This document shows, in pieces, positions 35,601-46,323 of a stretch of DNA of 64,000 bases. The translations under genes and the position numbers were made by a program. The notes under the pieces were generated by a model. It was given only the letters and a program-made list of their open reading frames with translations. It searched no databases and was not told where the DNA came from. The first letter of the stretch is position 1; each line of letters opens with the position of its first letter. The stretch comes from Dichomitus squalens LYAD-421 SS1 (taxonomy: Eukaryota > Basidiomycota > Agaricomycetes > Polyporales > Polyporaceae): the NCBI RefSeq assembly GCF_000275845.1, contig NW_006766883.1:896839-960838 (forward strand), in the 5' to 3' direction.

Positions 35601-35634
35601 CGGCTCGGACTCTGGGGACACTATTGTAGCATAA
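29608..35634 (+). CDS. REV3: DNA polymerase zeta catalytic subunit
   Basis: B-family translesion polymerase that extends from mispaired or damaged ends. About 17 exons. The start MSSQTPTLRVRINQIDYAMS leads into the Rev3 N-terminal domain (YFFVEYLGKMNPDV, KGVHFYGFHANYSPFLKVHI). A long polar region follows, then the degenerate exonuclease-like domain (DPDVLSGWEVQAASWGYLSA, FNIYTFENVVFQLL). Polymerase motifs: VVLDFQSLYPSIMIAYNYCY (motif A), LKFIANVTYGYTSATFSGRM (motif B) and KVVYGDTDSLFIYLPG (motif C). The C-terminus has two cysteine clusters: CLICGRFTPEG with LCELC, and CGSCCG with CESLDCPWMY (the iron-sulfur-type CysB). First exons 29608-29821, 29880-31053, 31111-31203, 31269-31328. Splicing between about 31320 and 31435 is not resolved: the obvious junction would need a 37-nt intron. 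Confidence 0.94.
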
Positions 35635-35967
35635 ACACGCAATGTTTCCCATCGGAATCAGGGGGTAACACTACCTTGACATATTGCTTGTTGTAGTACC
35701 CCCTCTATAGTTATCGCAACACATGGAGATGTATCAAATACGACGACAGACTACCTCCGTGTATCCTGCTTGTTCGAGCCTCGCAGCTTGGGTGGCCGGG
35801 AGGATCGAGGACACAGGTAGCGTCCTGTATAGCAAGGCGGGTAGTCGGGCCGAAACAGTGCGCGCTAGCCTCTGGGCTCGACTGCGGGGCCCAGCACCGC
35901 ACACGTACATCCTGTTCTGTTTTACGCCTCGTCTGCTTTCTGAGCCCGAACCGACTAGCGAACGACC

Positions 35968-36746
35968 ATGGCGGACTTCATCCAAGCATTGGATCCTTCG
36001 AAACTCGCCATCGTGGGCACCGTACGTCTGTATCGAGTTAACCCTCAGGTTCGCATGTTGAATGTCTTGCGCTCTCGCCCTAGGCCATGTCCTTTGTGAC
36101 GAGCGCATTCGTCGCCCCAGTGTATAACCTCCCGATCTTTCTCTTTGGCGTCCTCTCGCAGGAAAGCTCTGAGGCAATCCAGTCCTTGCGAGCTGTACGT
36201 GTTCCTATTATTCACGCACGAGATGTGCGCCTGCTCACCCAGAGCGCGCATCCCACTCTGCAGTTCACCTTCCTTCTCGGGGGCTCAATACTCTACGACA
36301 TCATCTGGATGTCAAACAACTCACAGCACTGGTTCGTGAGGCTACTAACAGTCCTTCTCCTGATTCTGAAGGTGCGTGATCCTCACGTCGAACTTGGGAC
36401 CAAGAGGAGATGGTGATTGTCCTGGACTTAGCTCCCCACCATATTCGCTTTCGCGACCGCTTTGCGCCAACGCGGGGGCTCGTTCTCCGGTCTGAACATC
36501 CGCGGGAACGACCTCTCTGGCGCTACCGGTGAGTAATACAGACACGAATTTGCCTCGGCATGCATAACCCTGCTACCAGTATGGTCCATGCCTGGAGGCT
36601 TCACCTCTGGATTCGGAGGCGGACGCGATGGGTATCAAAACGTCGATGATTCCCCAGCACCCAAACCTTCCCTCAGCGTCCCTCCTCAGCCCACGTCGCA
36701 ACCTGCGCAATCACAGACTGCACCCGGAGCGTACCAGGCGGTTTGA
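35968..36746 (+). CDS. Small conserved fungal membrane protein
   Basis: Five exons (35968-36021, 36084-36194, 36264-36371, 36432-36528, 36580-36746) give 178 aa. About four membrane spans: SFVTSAFVAPVYNLPIFLFG, FTFLLGGSILYDIIWM, FVRLLTVLLLILKLPTIFAF, with the loop WMSNNSQHWF between. A cytosolic-type tail has RQRGGSFSGLNIRGNDLSGA, TVWSMPGGFTSGFGGGRDGY and a Pro/Gln/Ser-rich end. The layout fits a small fungal membrane protein that I recall only as uncharacterised. Confidence 0.8.
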
Positions 36747-37020
36747 ACTCTACTATAACCATATCCCAAACTCTCATCTCATCGTGAAATTGTTATTCGT
36801 ACAACGTGCATGGAGTTGAGGAACAGTATATGCTACATGATGTCAGTGTGTGTGCGTGTTGTCTACAGCAAATGACCGGATGAATGGACTCCTACTTTGT
36901 GCAGAATGTAGGATGGACCAGGTAACTGTATGTTGCGTACTAAAATGAGCGTTGCGGAACTTGCGATTTGTATGAGAGCATGATGTGAATGACCAAAGAA
37001 GGTATAGATGTGGGTTGTCA

Positions 37021-40000
37021 TTAGTCAGAATGCGTCACAATATTCACTGGGTCGTCGTCCTGAACCCAGATGCAGCTACTCCGTTTCTCCGGGCCGTCGC
37101 ACGCCTCCCACTCGTCGGACGTCTCGTACTGCGTTCCTTCCACCCATCGCCTCCATGCTTCTCGAAGGCCCTTTTCTAAGTTCCTCGTCCAACGGAGCGT
37201 GTCGTACAGCGGCATGTTATCTCGATTCAAGAAAATGTTGCGGCGAAGGTTCATCAGTTCTCCTTGGCCTCTAGGGATAACCGCTCTTGAGGGTTCGTGA
37301 TAAGGAACATAACGAATGCTGTGGGCTAGCGCGACGGCCCGAGCTTCGTATTCCTCAGCGCTATGAACGATCATATGGTCCGCAAAGCCTGTCGCTTGAA
37401 GCATGCTCGCAGCCACGCGGGAGCACATCTTGTGCCGGTGCTTGGGCCATGTCAGGATCGGCGTCCCTGTCCATAACACATCAGCAGCAATTGTGTGCGC
37501 GTTACACTGAGATCACATGGCATCAGCTGCAGCCTAAGACTGAATCCAGGTGTCCTGCGCTCACCTCCGCAGTGTCTAGGAAGATATCCGCCGCCCGTGC
37601 GCGATACACGTGCCAATCCTTCTTGGCTACGTCGGTAAAGTGGATACGCGACGCAACATCATCCCCGCCCCACAGCCTAGCGGAACGGAGGAGGTGCTCT
37701 TCACCTGCGCTAGGGAAACGTAGCAGCCAGAGGATACTCCGCGGGACTTTGCGGAGTATGCGAACCCAAACCAAGAAGATGCTCTGCGAATCACATCAGT
37801 TCAGGGTCTCGGCGAGAGATAAAGTGAGATAAGCCTACCGGATCAACCTGTATGCAACGCGGAACGATACAGCGAGTTCAATTGATGACGTCGAGAACCG
37901 TGAACACCGTTACTCACTTTGTAGAGCTGCGGACCACGGGGTTAGTATGCGTAACCTCAAGAGTCTACTAAGTGCGCCTACGGGAACCGACCTGATTGAA
38001 GTTTGCGAAGATGACAACGTCTCTGCAGCATAGAATGGAAGTATCTCCTACACCCAATCGCACCTACCGAGTGAGAGCACTCACTGAGGGACATCAGGGA
38101 ACAAGTGCCTGCGAGCGTCCGCCCGCCTTCGTTCCTCTTCTAACCAGAGCGTCTCGGGAGACATTCGCGCACGGTCCTCTGCGCTGATGTGTTCATCTCC
38201 CCGATAGGATTGCTTGTGGTCGGCTACCATGAAAGTATGCTGCAAAGTAATGAGGCCCAGACGCTCCTACACGGAATACTAGGGACGCACCGGCATGTAT
38301 AGCAATCTCTCGGTGCTGGGCACCATAGCAGCCACCAGCGAGCAGTCAGAAGGATATCGATATCTCAAGTGCTGATGTACTCACTACACCCACTCGTTCG
38401 ATATATCTTCGGGATCTATGTCCGCGCCGAGGTCTAGCGGCGTCTCTATAGATTGTGTGCTCTGAGAGCTCGACGTCACGTTGTCCCCGGCGGTTCGCAG
38501 ACTGCGCCATCGCTCCGGCCCCGACAGGTCCTGTGGACAGGCTATTGGATCACAGACGAGGTAGTCGCACCAATCTAAGGAAGACCCACAGTCAGAACGA
38601 GGTGGAGCGTCAGGATTCAAGCTGCGTACTTCCGCCGAGGGAACCCGGATAGCCCATCAGCTGCATCTGGATGGGACACGGCCGCGCTGCGCAGACGTCG
38701 TTCCGAGAACCCTTCGTGTAGCCACCCAAGTTGATGACTATTATACGAGCCTTAGCGCGGGAGGTACGCGTGAAGGACGGGACCACTCACGGATGTGGAC
38801 CTCTTGCTGCTGAATGTGATTGAAGATCTGCTTGAGTGACCACGCCGACACGTCGAAGCAATTCTCCACCATACTCGCAATCCGGGGACGATACACGGTA
38901 CCATCCCACGGACTTGTTGAATAGATGAGCACGTTGAACTGTTCCTTGTCGTGCATTCCGAAGACGGACTGCATCAAATGAGACAGCGGATGATTGCTGA
39001 CGACAGCTACGTAGTCAGCGACGTCCTTAGTGTCATATTGCACGGGACGCACTTCACGTCGTTAGAGATGTAGGCTATGGTGAGTTTGCCCTGGACTGGT
39101 GGTCTCGGCGGTCGACAGACGTGACTTGGCATCCACGGTTGCGAGAGAGCCACGTACGATGCTCTCAACGCGTTTCGATGAGCAATCAGTCGAGAGACCC
39201 GAGGCGAAAGCGGATACGTGAACTGTTAAGCAACATCATCAGGCAAACCTAAACACGGATGCTCCTAATATCCCGTCTTCCACTCACAGTGTGAAAGGGG
39301 AGCACAGACGGTACCAGCGGAACTTGCATTGTCTTGGGAAACTTAGGGCGGACAAAAACGCTAGTGAAGTGATCCTCGACTAGAGGGACAATTTGGTCGA
39401 GCGCGATGGTCTTGCCGTATGCCTTGACGTACCACCTGCGCTGCATCTGCGGTATGATCCAATCAATGAAGCGGATCAGGAAGCCCGATCCATTTACGTG
39501 CTTCTCGGCCAGCTCCGCTCCGCTGCCCGCGATGAGGTGGAATCGCGCTCGCCATAGAGCTGCTTCGCCTGGGCGGAGCAGGCGGTCCTTCATGATCGTT
39601 AGAGCACGCATACAGTCGTCCACGACGGTCGGAATGTGCGCTCCGTCGATGCCCTGCAGGTAGACCTCCTTGATTTGCTCATCGGTGATCGACACCATTC
39701 TTGCCATCCAACCTGTGTGAAGAGGTGGCTCCGACGAGATGACATGGCCGGAGTCATCCACGCCAACCTCGTTCTCGACTGCGCCTCTCCCGCGCCAGTC
39801 GCATATGGCAGACAGAGAGTTGACGAGACCGCAAACGGCTTCTGGGAGTGAGGGGTTTACAGCCGCTGCACGCCGGTAGTACTCGATAGCATCCCAAGGA
39901 CGGCCCTTATTTTACAATGCGTTTCATCAGTGCTCAGTAGGGAATGGATAGCATAGTGAGGTACGTACGATATCCTTGATTGCGTTTCCTAGGTTCGCAA

Positions 40001-42044
40001 GTGCGATGTCAAAGTCAGGTTTTTGCTCGATCGCCTTCATGTAAAGCCTGGGATAGTCACTTCAGCAACGCCCAACACGCACGCAATGGCAACTGGTAAC
40101 AAGACGCCTCACTTGATGGCTTGCTCTACCTGACCCTGATCCTTCAGCAAGGAGCCCAAATTTGTCAACAAATGTGGATGTTGTGGTTCGATCTTTAGAC
40201 CCGCGCTGTAGAAGATCCGCGCAAGAGCTGTCCCATCAAGCAGCTCTCCACCCGGCCCCCTCCTCGTCTCTGCGATCCCTGATATTACAATGCCCAGGTT
40301 ATTGTACGTCGACGGCGCGGGGGCCCGTGAAAGCGCGAGATAGTAGAGAAGGACGACGACGGTCGTGCTCACCCTCAGACCATCGCCGGTGTCGGGAAAG
40401 ACCGTGCTAGCCAGGGCATTCTCCTGGAAGCGTTTCGCGAGCGTAAGCAAAACCGTGCTTGTCATCCCATTCGTCTGCTGGAGCGTGCTGTCTGCTGGTG
40501 GAACCAAGTCGCCGTCCGCCGTACGAGTGCAAATGGCAGGGAACACGCCTTTGGACCAGGGAAAGAGCAGAGGCTGGAGACGGACCACTTCTTCGGGGAC
40601 GAGCAGAGGAGTAGGAAGTATTCCATCACCGACGCGAAGGAGCGTGTGGAGGAGCTGATCGCCAGAAGTACGGACGACATGGAGGAGGTTGAAAGTAGGA
40701 TCGCCGAGGCTTGTGCTCACGTCGGCTTGGAAGATATCGGACAGCTCGATTATTCCAGGAGAATTGGCAGAAGAAGACATAATGTGTCCCGCTACACAAG
40801 CAGCGAGCAACAAATCGCGCAGAGTGTACAACTCGAAGTGCGAGAGTGGAGGCGGGGGTCGAATGACAAGCTCTATAGCTCGTGCGAGCTCAGAAACAGC
40901 TCGCCCCGTATTCGTAGGGCCTAGAGTCGAGTAAATTGTCCCACTGGTGAAGATAGCTCGTTGTAGACGAGGGACTTCGTCAGGTCGGAGGGAAGCGGAT
41001 AGGTGGCCGTCGGCGTCGAATACGTGTCTTTGCACGAATTGACAGACACCTAGAGCTTGCCGATAGTAGGCCAGACGTCGGCCCTGGTCCGACGTACCGT
41101 GGGCTAGTTGAAATGTCATGCCAAGGATGTTGTCCTTGCAAAGTTCAACGACTTATCGACATGCAGAAGAGTCAGAGTCAGTACTCACCAGAGCGTCCCC
41201 ATACGTAGGACGGAGCTGGAGGGCTTTCCACCACCACTCATATGCCTGCTCAGTCTGCCCGAGAGCTTTCATAGTCGTGCCGATATTACTCATTGCTTCG
41301 ACATACTCGGGGTCGTGAGAGAGTATTTGCTGACTGATGGAGAGGCTATGATGATAATCCCCGAGGACGTGATACGTGCACGCGAGGAGTAGCAAGATGG
41401 GTAGATGGTTAGGATGATACTGTACGAGGGTCAGAAGTAGCGGTAGCAGGCGACCGCGATAGATGTTCTCAATGGTGTCGTCTTGAGGCGCGACGTATCG
41501 GATGGGAACTGTGGTGAGTCCCATCGAGGGGGCACCGGCCAAGGGAGAATCATAGAGGTAGTAGGCGTATGCCATCATAGCATCACGAGCCATTGCCGTT
41601 GATAGCGGGCCATGCTTACTTCCAGACGAGGGCGGATCAGGAACCGAGCCAGTCGTAGAAGCAGGATTCTGGCCTGCATTCAGTCCGGAGATTGTTTCCG
41701 GAAGATGATGCGGATGTTGGTCTAACGAGAGGTGTGAGCTTTAGATTGAGAAGGCAGAGGGTCAGATGAGACATACCGGCAGCCCACACAGGCTGTGGCA
41801 ATGGGACATCGATGGTGGCTGTTCGAAGAGGACGAGGCGTGGGAGAATTTGAGGGAATATTCCAAGGTTGGGCATTAGGAGAGAAGGATTGGGAGGCATC
41901 ATGCGACAAAGAGGAATGAAATTGAGGGTGCGGTTCGTGCGGCAAATGCAATGCTTGGGAGTCGTGTGAGCGCCGGTGGCCTGTTTCTGAGTGCTGGGAG
42001 GATGCAGGAGGATGTGCAGATGGAGAAAAGACTGGGTCAGGCAT
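37021..42044 (-). CDS. OGT: GT41 O-GlcNAc-transferase-like protein with TPRs
   Basis: Family role: transfer of GlcNAc (or fucose in SPY-type members) from a nucleotide sugar to Ser/Thr of intracellular proteins. The N-terminus is a disordered Pro/Ser/His region (from MPDPVFSPSA; ATG 42125 is an alternative). TPR-like repeats follow: HYHHSLSISQQILS-type at 41.3 kb, EYVEAMSNIGTTMKALGQTE, PHLLTNLGSLLKDQGQVEQA and DIALANLGNAIKDIGRPWDA. The catalytic domain has VVSNHPLSHLMQSVFGMHDK (family base His), INLGGYTKGSRNDVCAARPC, PIQMQLMGYPGSLGG, WCDYLVCDPIACP, YMPHTFMVADHKQSYRG, FANFNQ-LYK-VDP (catalytic Lys), SILWLLRFPSAGEEHLL, IHFTDVAKKDW, DIFLDT and LWTGTPILTWPKHRHKMCSR. Exons near the active site are tiny: 38291-38315 (25 nt), 37918-37926 (9 nt), 37839-37847 (9 nt). 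Confidence 0.92.
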
Positions 42045-42860
42045 GGGGAGGCGGCATGAGATACCAGCTTGCGTGGGCAGAAAGAAAAGTTCAAGGAGAA
42101 AAGAATGGGCGGTGGTGGTGGGCAAAGCGGGAGGTTGGGGTTGGAGGTATTGGATGCATGAGGCCGTCGGAGTGGGACTACGCAGTCAACGTCAACGATT
42201 CGTGAGTGGTCGGCGTTCATAGCCAGAACTTCATGTCGTCATTGCCCATATCCGGCCACACTCCTGCAGACGCCCGCCGAGCACTAACTTACAGTAAGCT
42301 TAGATCTGGAGATCGCCGCGCAGGCACCTCTTACGACACCCGTCTTACTCGGCCTTGCTCGACCGCATATATTTGTACGCCTTCTTGGACTCAACTACAT
42401 AGCCACGACCACCGTCTGACCACCCATCTGTCGTCTCCTTCCTGCGTATTCTGTAGGCCAGATACGTGCGCCATGCATACAGGACTCTCTCGAAACGTCG
42501 AGCTAGCCGGGGTCTAGCCCTTGTAATCGTCCATGAAGCATCGGACCGCTCGAGCCCGCGTGCACGTCATGGGGATGCTCAGGGAACACTCTCGCCCGTC
42601 TGGCCGCCCTCTGCAGCGTCCCGCAGAGTACTGATCAATCTGCCATTGCTAGCTCACGGCCCGCGACCTGGCCGACTGCCGCAACGATATGCAGTTCGGC
42701 TGCTGCAGCTCATCCCATTCACGGAAAAATCTGCCCTCATCTCTGTTACTAGAAGCGTCCTCGCACCTCTCCCGAGCTATAGCTGGCCTGATCCTGCTCC
42801 ATCTCGACCGACCTCAAGTCTGCCAACTCAATCGCCTCTAGCTTGTGCGCTCATCCCCAT
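42045..42860. promoter_or_regulatory. Divergent region OGT-like / transaldolase-like gene
   Basis: 816 bp between the two starts. GGTGGTGGG-type tracts lie near the OGT-like start, and CATATATTTG near 42366 is the only TATA-like string. Open frames (42466-42984 plus) run into the transaldolase-like gene but lack a family pattern. Confidence 0.45.
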
Positions 42861-44594
42861 ATGTCGCTCCCGTCCTCTCTCCTTTCCTATGTCCGCTCCC
42901 GGGTCATCGTCGATGTCGATTCCATGGATCCTGCGGTCGCCGCGCGCCATACGGCTGGCGACGGAGCCAGATTTTGCGACATGACGTCCAATCAAGCCAT
43001 CGTTTATGGCGAAGTTGCTAGACCAGATCGCGCAGAGCTTCTCGAAAAAGCTTGCGCTCAGGTTCGATCGTCAGAGGCAGAGCTCGATATTGAAGCGCAG
43101 GTTTCGGATGCTATTGATCTGCTCGTATGTCCAGAAATCTCGATGCAGAGAGCTGCTACAGTTTTCTGAGATTTGTGTCATCACACAAGACGGTCTTGCT
43201 CGCAAAGGAGGTCTATCCATATTTGACCGGCCGCGTGCACGCCCAGACCTCCCCCTCTACGGCGTACAACACGGAAGCCACCATCCAACATGCGAAGAAG
43301 CTGGTTTCAGTCTTCGATGCCAACGGAATTCCCAAGTTTGCGCTATACCTTCCTCGTCCTCATCACTTTCTGACCTGCCGCGTGTCCCTTGCTCCCATGT
43401 TCGTACGATCAACGGTTCCCGTGCAGGTCCCGTGTATGCATCAAGATCCCAGCGACGCCCGAGTCTACCATCGCCTGCCAATATCTAGAACGTCTCGGAA
43501 TCCGCACTCTGTCGACCTGCCTCTTCTCCGTCGCGCAGGCGATCGCGGCCCACCAGGCCGGCTGCCTTTACATCGCACCCTACTTCAATGGTACGTCTGC
43601 CCATCCTATTACGACATTTCCTCTAGAAACCGCGCGGTGCTGATACTCAGCTCGATGTCCACCACACATGCGTTGTCGCCTGCATGTGCGTCCCGGCGGC
43701 ACACTCCATCTTATAGAGCTCCGGGTACATTTCGAGCCGGGCGTGTGGAAGGAGTATGCGGATACCGCGAAAGAGCATCCTGCCTCGAGAGTCATCAGTT
43801 CAATTGTGCGTCTCTACAAAGAAATTGGGGCGAGCACGCTCGTCATGCCTGCGAGGTGAGAGTGCCATCTGTTTCGCGGTAGAATGCAAGAGCCCCGCTG
43901 GCATCTTGCAAGCAGCTCGCCTGCCGAGCAAGGCGATGGGCACTTGATCCGCGTGCCATGAGCGCGCGGCATACTGCGATACCTGCAGAAAGGGCTGGGC
44001 CGTGTCGATGTATGCTGTGTACTGACTCTCTGCAACGCCGTCACACACGACCCTCGCCACTCTCAGCATCGTGACTTCGAAAGAGGTTAGTACTGCGACG
44101 CCGTGTTTGCGTTACCTTCGTGAGACTGAACCGATCGATCGATCAAAACGCATCACAGGTCCTCGCCCTCGTTTCTCTCAAACCCGATCACCTCACGCTC
44201 TCCGGCGCAGTGCTGGACCAGCTCGCCGCTGCGCAGAGCACGGACACTGTCGACCAGGATCCGAAACCGCATCACCCCGAGGTCGGTCTGGAGAGTGGTC
44301 CCGCGACTTCTGACGGGAGCGACGCCCTTGAAGGTGAGGGAAGATCCAGAATTCGAGGCACTCGAGCCACGAAGCTAGTCGAGCGAGAGACTGATACATT
44401 CTGCTTGTGCTTGGACAGAACCGGATGTGAAAGCGACGAACTTCCTCGAGAACGGCGGTGCTGCGCTGAGGGAGGCGATCGCGGCGGATGCGGAGACGAC
44501 GCGCAAGTTGGCGGATGCGCTGAAGATATTCGGGGAGATGGAGGCGAAGACCAAGGAGCTTATTCGTGCGAAGCTGCAATCCCAATTTTCGTAG
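42861..44594 (+). CDS. Transaldolase-family protein
   Basis: Seven exons (42861-43124, 43190-43335, 43427-43590, 43717-43855, 44067-44085, 44159-44333, 44419-44594) give 360 aa; exon 5 is only 19 nt. The start MSLPSSLLSYVRSRVIVDVD leads to SMDPAVAARHTAG and FCDMTSNQAIVYGE. The TIM-barrel core has GRVHAQTSPSTAYNTEATIQ, RVCIKIPATPESTIA (Schiff-base-type Lys in CIKIPAT), IRTLSTCLFSVAQAIAAHQA, GCLYIAPYFNELRVHFEPGV and TLVMPASIVTSKEV. The end is helical (DALKIFGEMEAKTKELIRAK). This matches the fungal transaldolase subfamily that sits apart from pentose-phosphate TAL1. Whether it acts on sedoheptulose 7-phosphate is not known from sequence. Confidence 0.9.
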
Positions 44595-44792
44595 GCCTAG
44601 TCCTTCCTAGAGGGCAACGTGCCGAGAACGTAGAAGGGACCCAGACGCTAGCCATGAGCCAATGCACAAAATCTCACGTATCATCTGGAAATGTACAAAT
44701 GCTTGCGACTCATTTATGGAACGATATGTATCGACATGTCAGCGCGCCCCAGTCCCATATCATCAGTCCTTCGCGCGCCCAAAGTGGTTGCT

Positions 44793-45680
44793 CTACAGTA
44801 GATTTTCCTGTTTGAGGGCTCCGATGATCAGGTATGCGGAACGGCGGTCTCTGTCCATGCCGATCCAGTCGCCTTTGCGGACGGGAGGATGATCGCCCTC
44901 GGACGCGTAGATGTCTTCCTCGTCCTCATCTTTCTTTCTCTTCTCTGCCTCTCGCTCCAGGTCCTCCTCTGAGTCCCACTGAACCTCTTCCCATTGCCAC
45001 TCGCTAAGAGGACCTCAAGTCAGCAGCAGGAAACCGGCGTAGCAGACACGAGAGACCTACGCGAGGGTTATAGCGGCGAGTTTCGGGTCCGGCACGTTCG
45101 GCAATACCGAGAGCAGCAAGCCTGCGAGGACTGGCTGCATGTCAAGCGTCGCCTCCATGACCGGTAAGGGGAGATATTCCACCTGAAGGAAACCCGCAAC
45201 GGCCAATTCAGCGCTGTGATTCGCACACTCGTTAGAACACATACCTCCAATAGCATTCCCTTGACGGCGCCTCCTGCAAGATGAACGTTGCCAGCCCGTA
45301 CAAGCCAGTCAGTACCAATCGAGTACACGTGACCATCCACAGTCAGATGGGGGCCCGTCCCCATCCCAACGCCCTTCTGTCCTGAAGTACCCGCATTGCT
45401 AGCAGAGCTTCCCGTTTGACGGACGGAGACCCAACGAGCGCGAAGCTGGGTGAGCAGCTGCTCGAGTGCCATGGGAGGACTGAGCGTCGGAAACGTCTGG
45501 CGGTAGTGAGTGGGTGGCTGAAGAGTCATGCCGGGGTTCGTCCGTGCGTATTCGGCTGCGTGCTGGAGATAATCTGCCCGCATGGGGGCAGCGGGGTCTT
45601 CGATTACACAAAATACGTTGTCTGTTGGGTGGGAGTGAGTGCTGCATTATGAAGCTGATGCAGAGGTGCTAACCGTCCAT
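44793..45680 (-). CDS. MED20: Mediator complex subunit 20 (TRFP-like)
   Basis: Head-module subunit of Mediator, in the RNA polymerase II machinery. Four coding exons (45674-45680, 45245-45621, 45061-45182, 44793-45003) give 238 aa; the first coding exon is 7 nt. The core reads NVFCVIEDPAAPMRADYLQH, then a linker, GHVYSIGTDWLVRAGNVHLA, GGAVKGMLLEVEYLPLPVME and LAGLLLSVLPNVPDPKLAAI. The Med20 pattern of two antiparallel half-domains (GTDWLVRxG...KGMLLEVEYLP) is the basis of the call. An acidic tail (EEDLEREAEKRKKDEDEEDI) and the end DRRSAYLIIGALKQENLL follow. It overlaps nothing, and its 3' end faces that of the transaldolase-like gene 200 bp away. Confidence 0.78.
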
Positions 45681-46323
45681 GGTAAGCGTACACATAGATC
45701 GTTCAACTGGGACCTGGAAACCTGGTACAGATCCCATGGTGGAACGGAAGGACTTCATATGGAGTATCCATCGGCCCTTGTATTGGCCCTAAAAAGCTAT
45801 GAGCCCACGGTCAAGGTGTTGAACGCAAGGGTCAAAGCACATACTTGGTGGTTTTTGATGATGTTTTGTGCAATCAGCTCAAGTCCCGTGGTGGGAGCGT
45901 TGGTCCACCTCACTAGCCTAGATGGTGTGCGTGGTTAGAGTCGTATCAATCCACGACGTCTTTAGGTAAGAGTTACCCAGAGTACCCCATTTCTCGACCA
46001 CACAACCAGTCTACTAGTGTGTGCTCACGGTGAACTCAATCACGGTCATGCGTGCATCCACGCTTGTGGGCCGTAGCCGCCCTAGGCAGATGCACGTCCG
46101 GAGATTGAACGAACGACAGACTACAAGCGCCCATCCTACGCGTTTCTTGTTCCGTTCACTGCGACGTCACAGGCAGTCCTGAGCAAGATCGGCTCAGATC
46201 GGTCACGCTACACGAGAAACCGCGACGAGCCGACTTGGAGAACGAACAAATTCGTCTCTTCCTCAACTTCGTTCGTTAGCAAAGCGGTGAAAGCTTCATT
46301 CCCTTGAAGATATTTCTCCTGGC
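45681..46323. promoter_or_regulatory. Divergent region MED20 / DPH7
   Basis: 643 bp between start codons. An AT-rich stretch lies at about 45780-45890. No conserved box or RNA gene is recognised. Confidence 0.45.

Noticed and set aside
45639..45938. 99-aa plus ORF between MED20 and DPH7
   Set aside because: Overlaps the MED20 start region and shows no family pattern.
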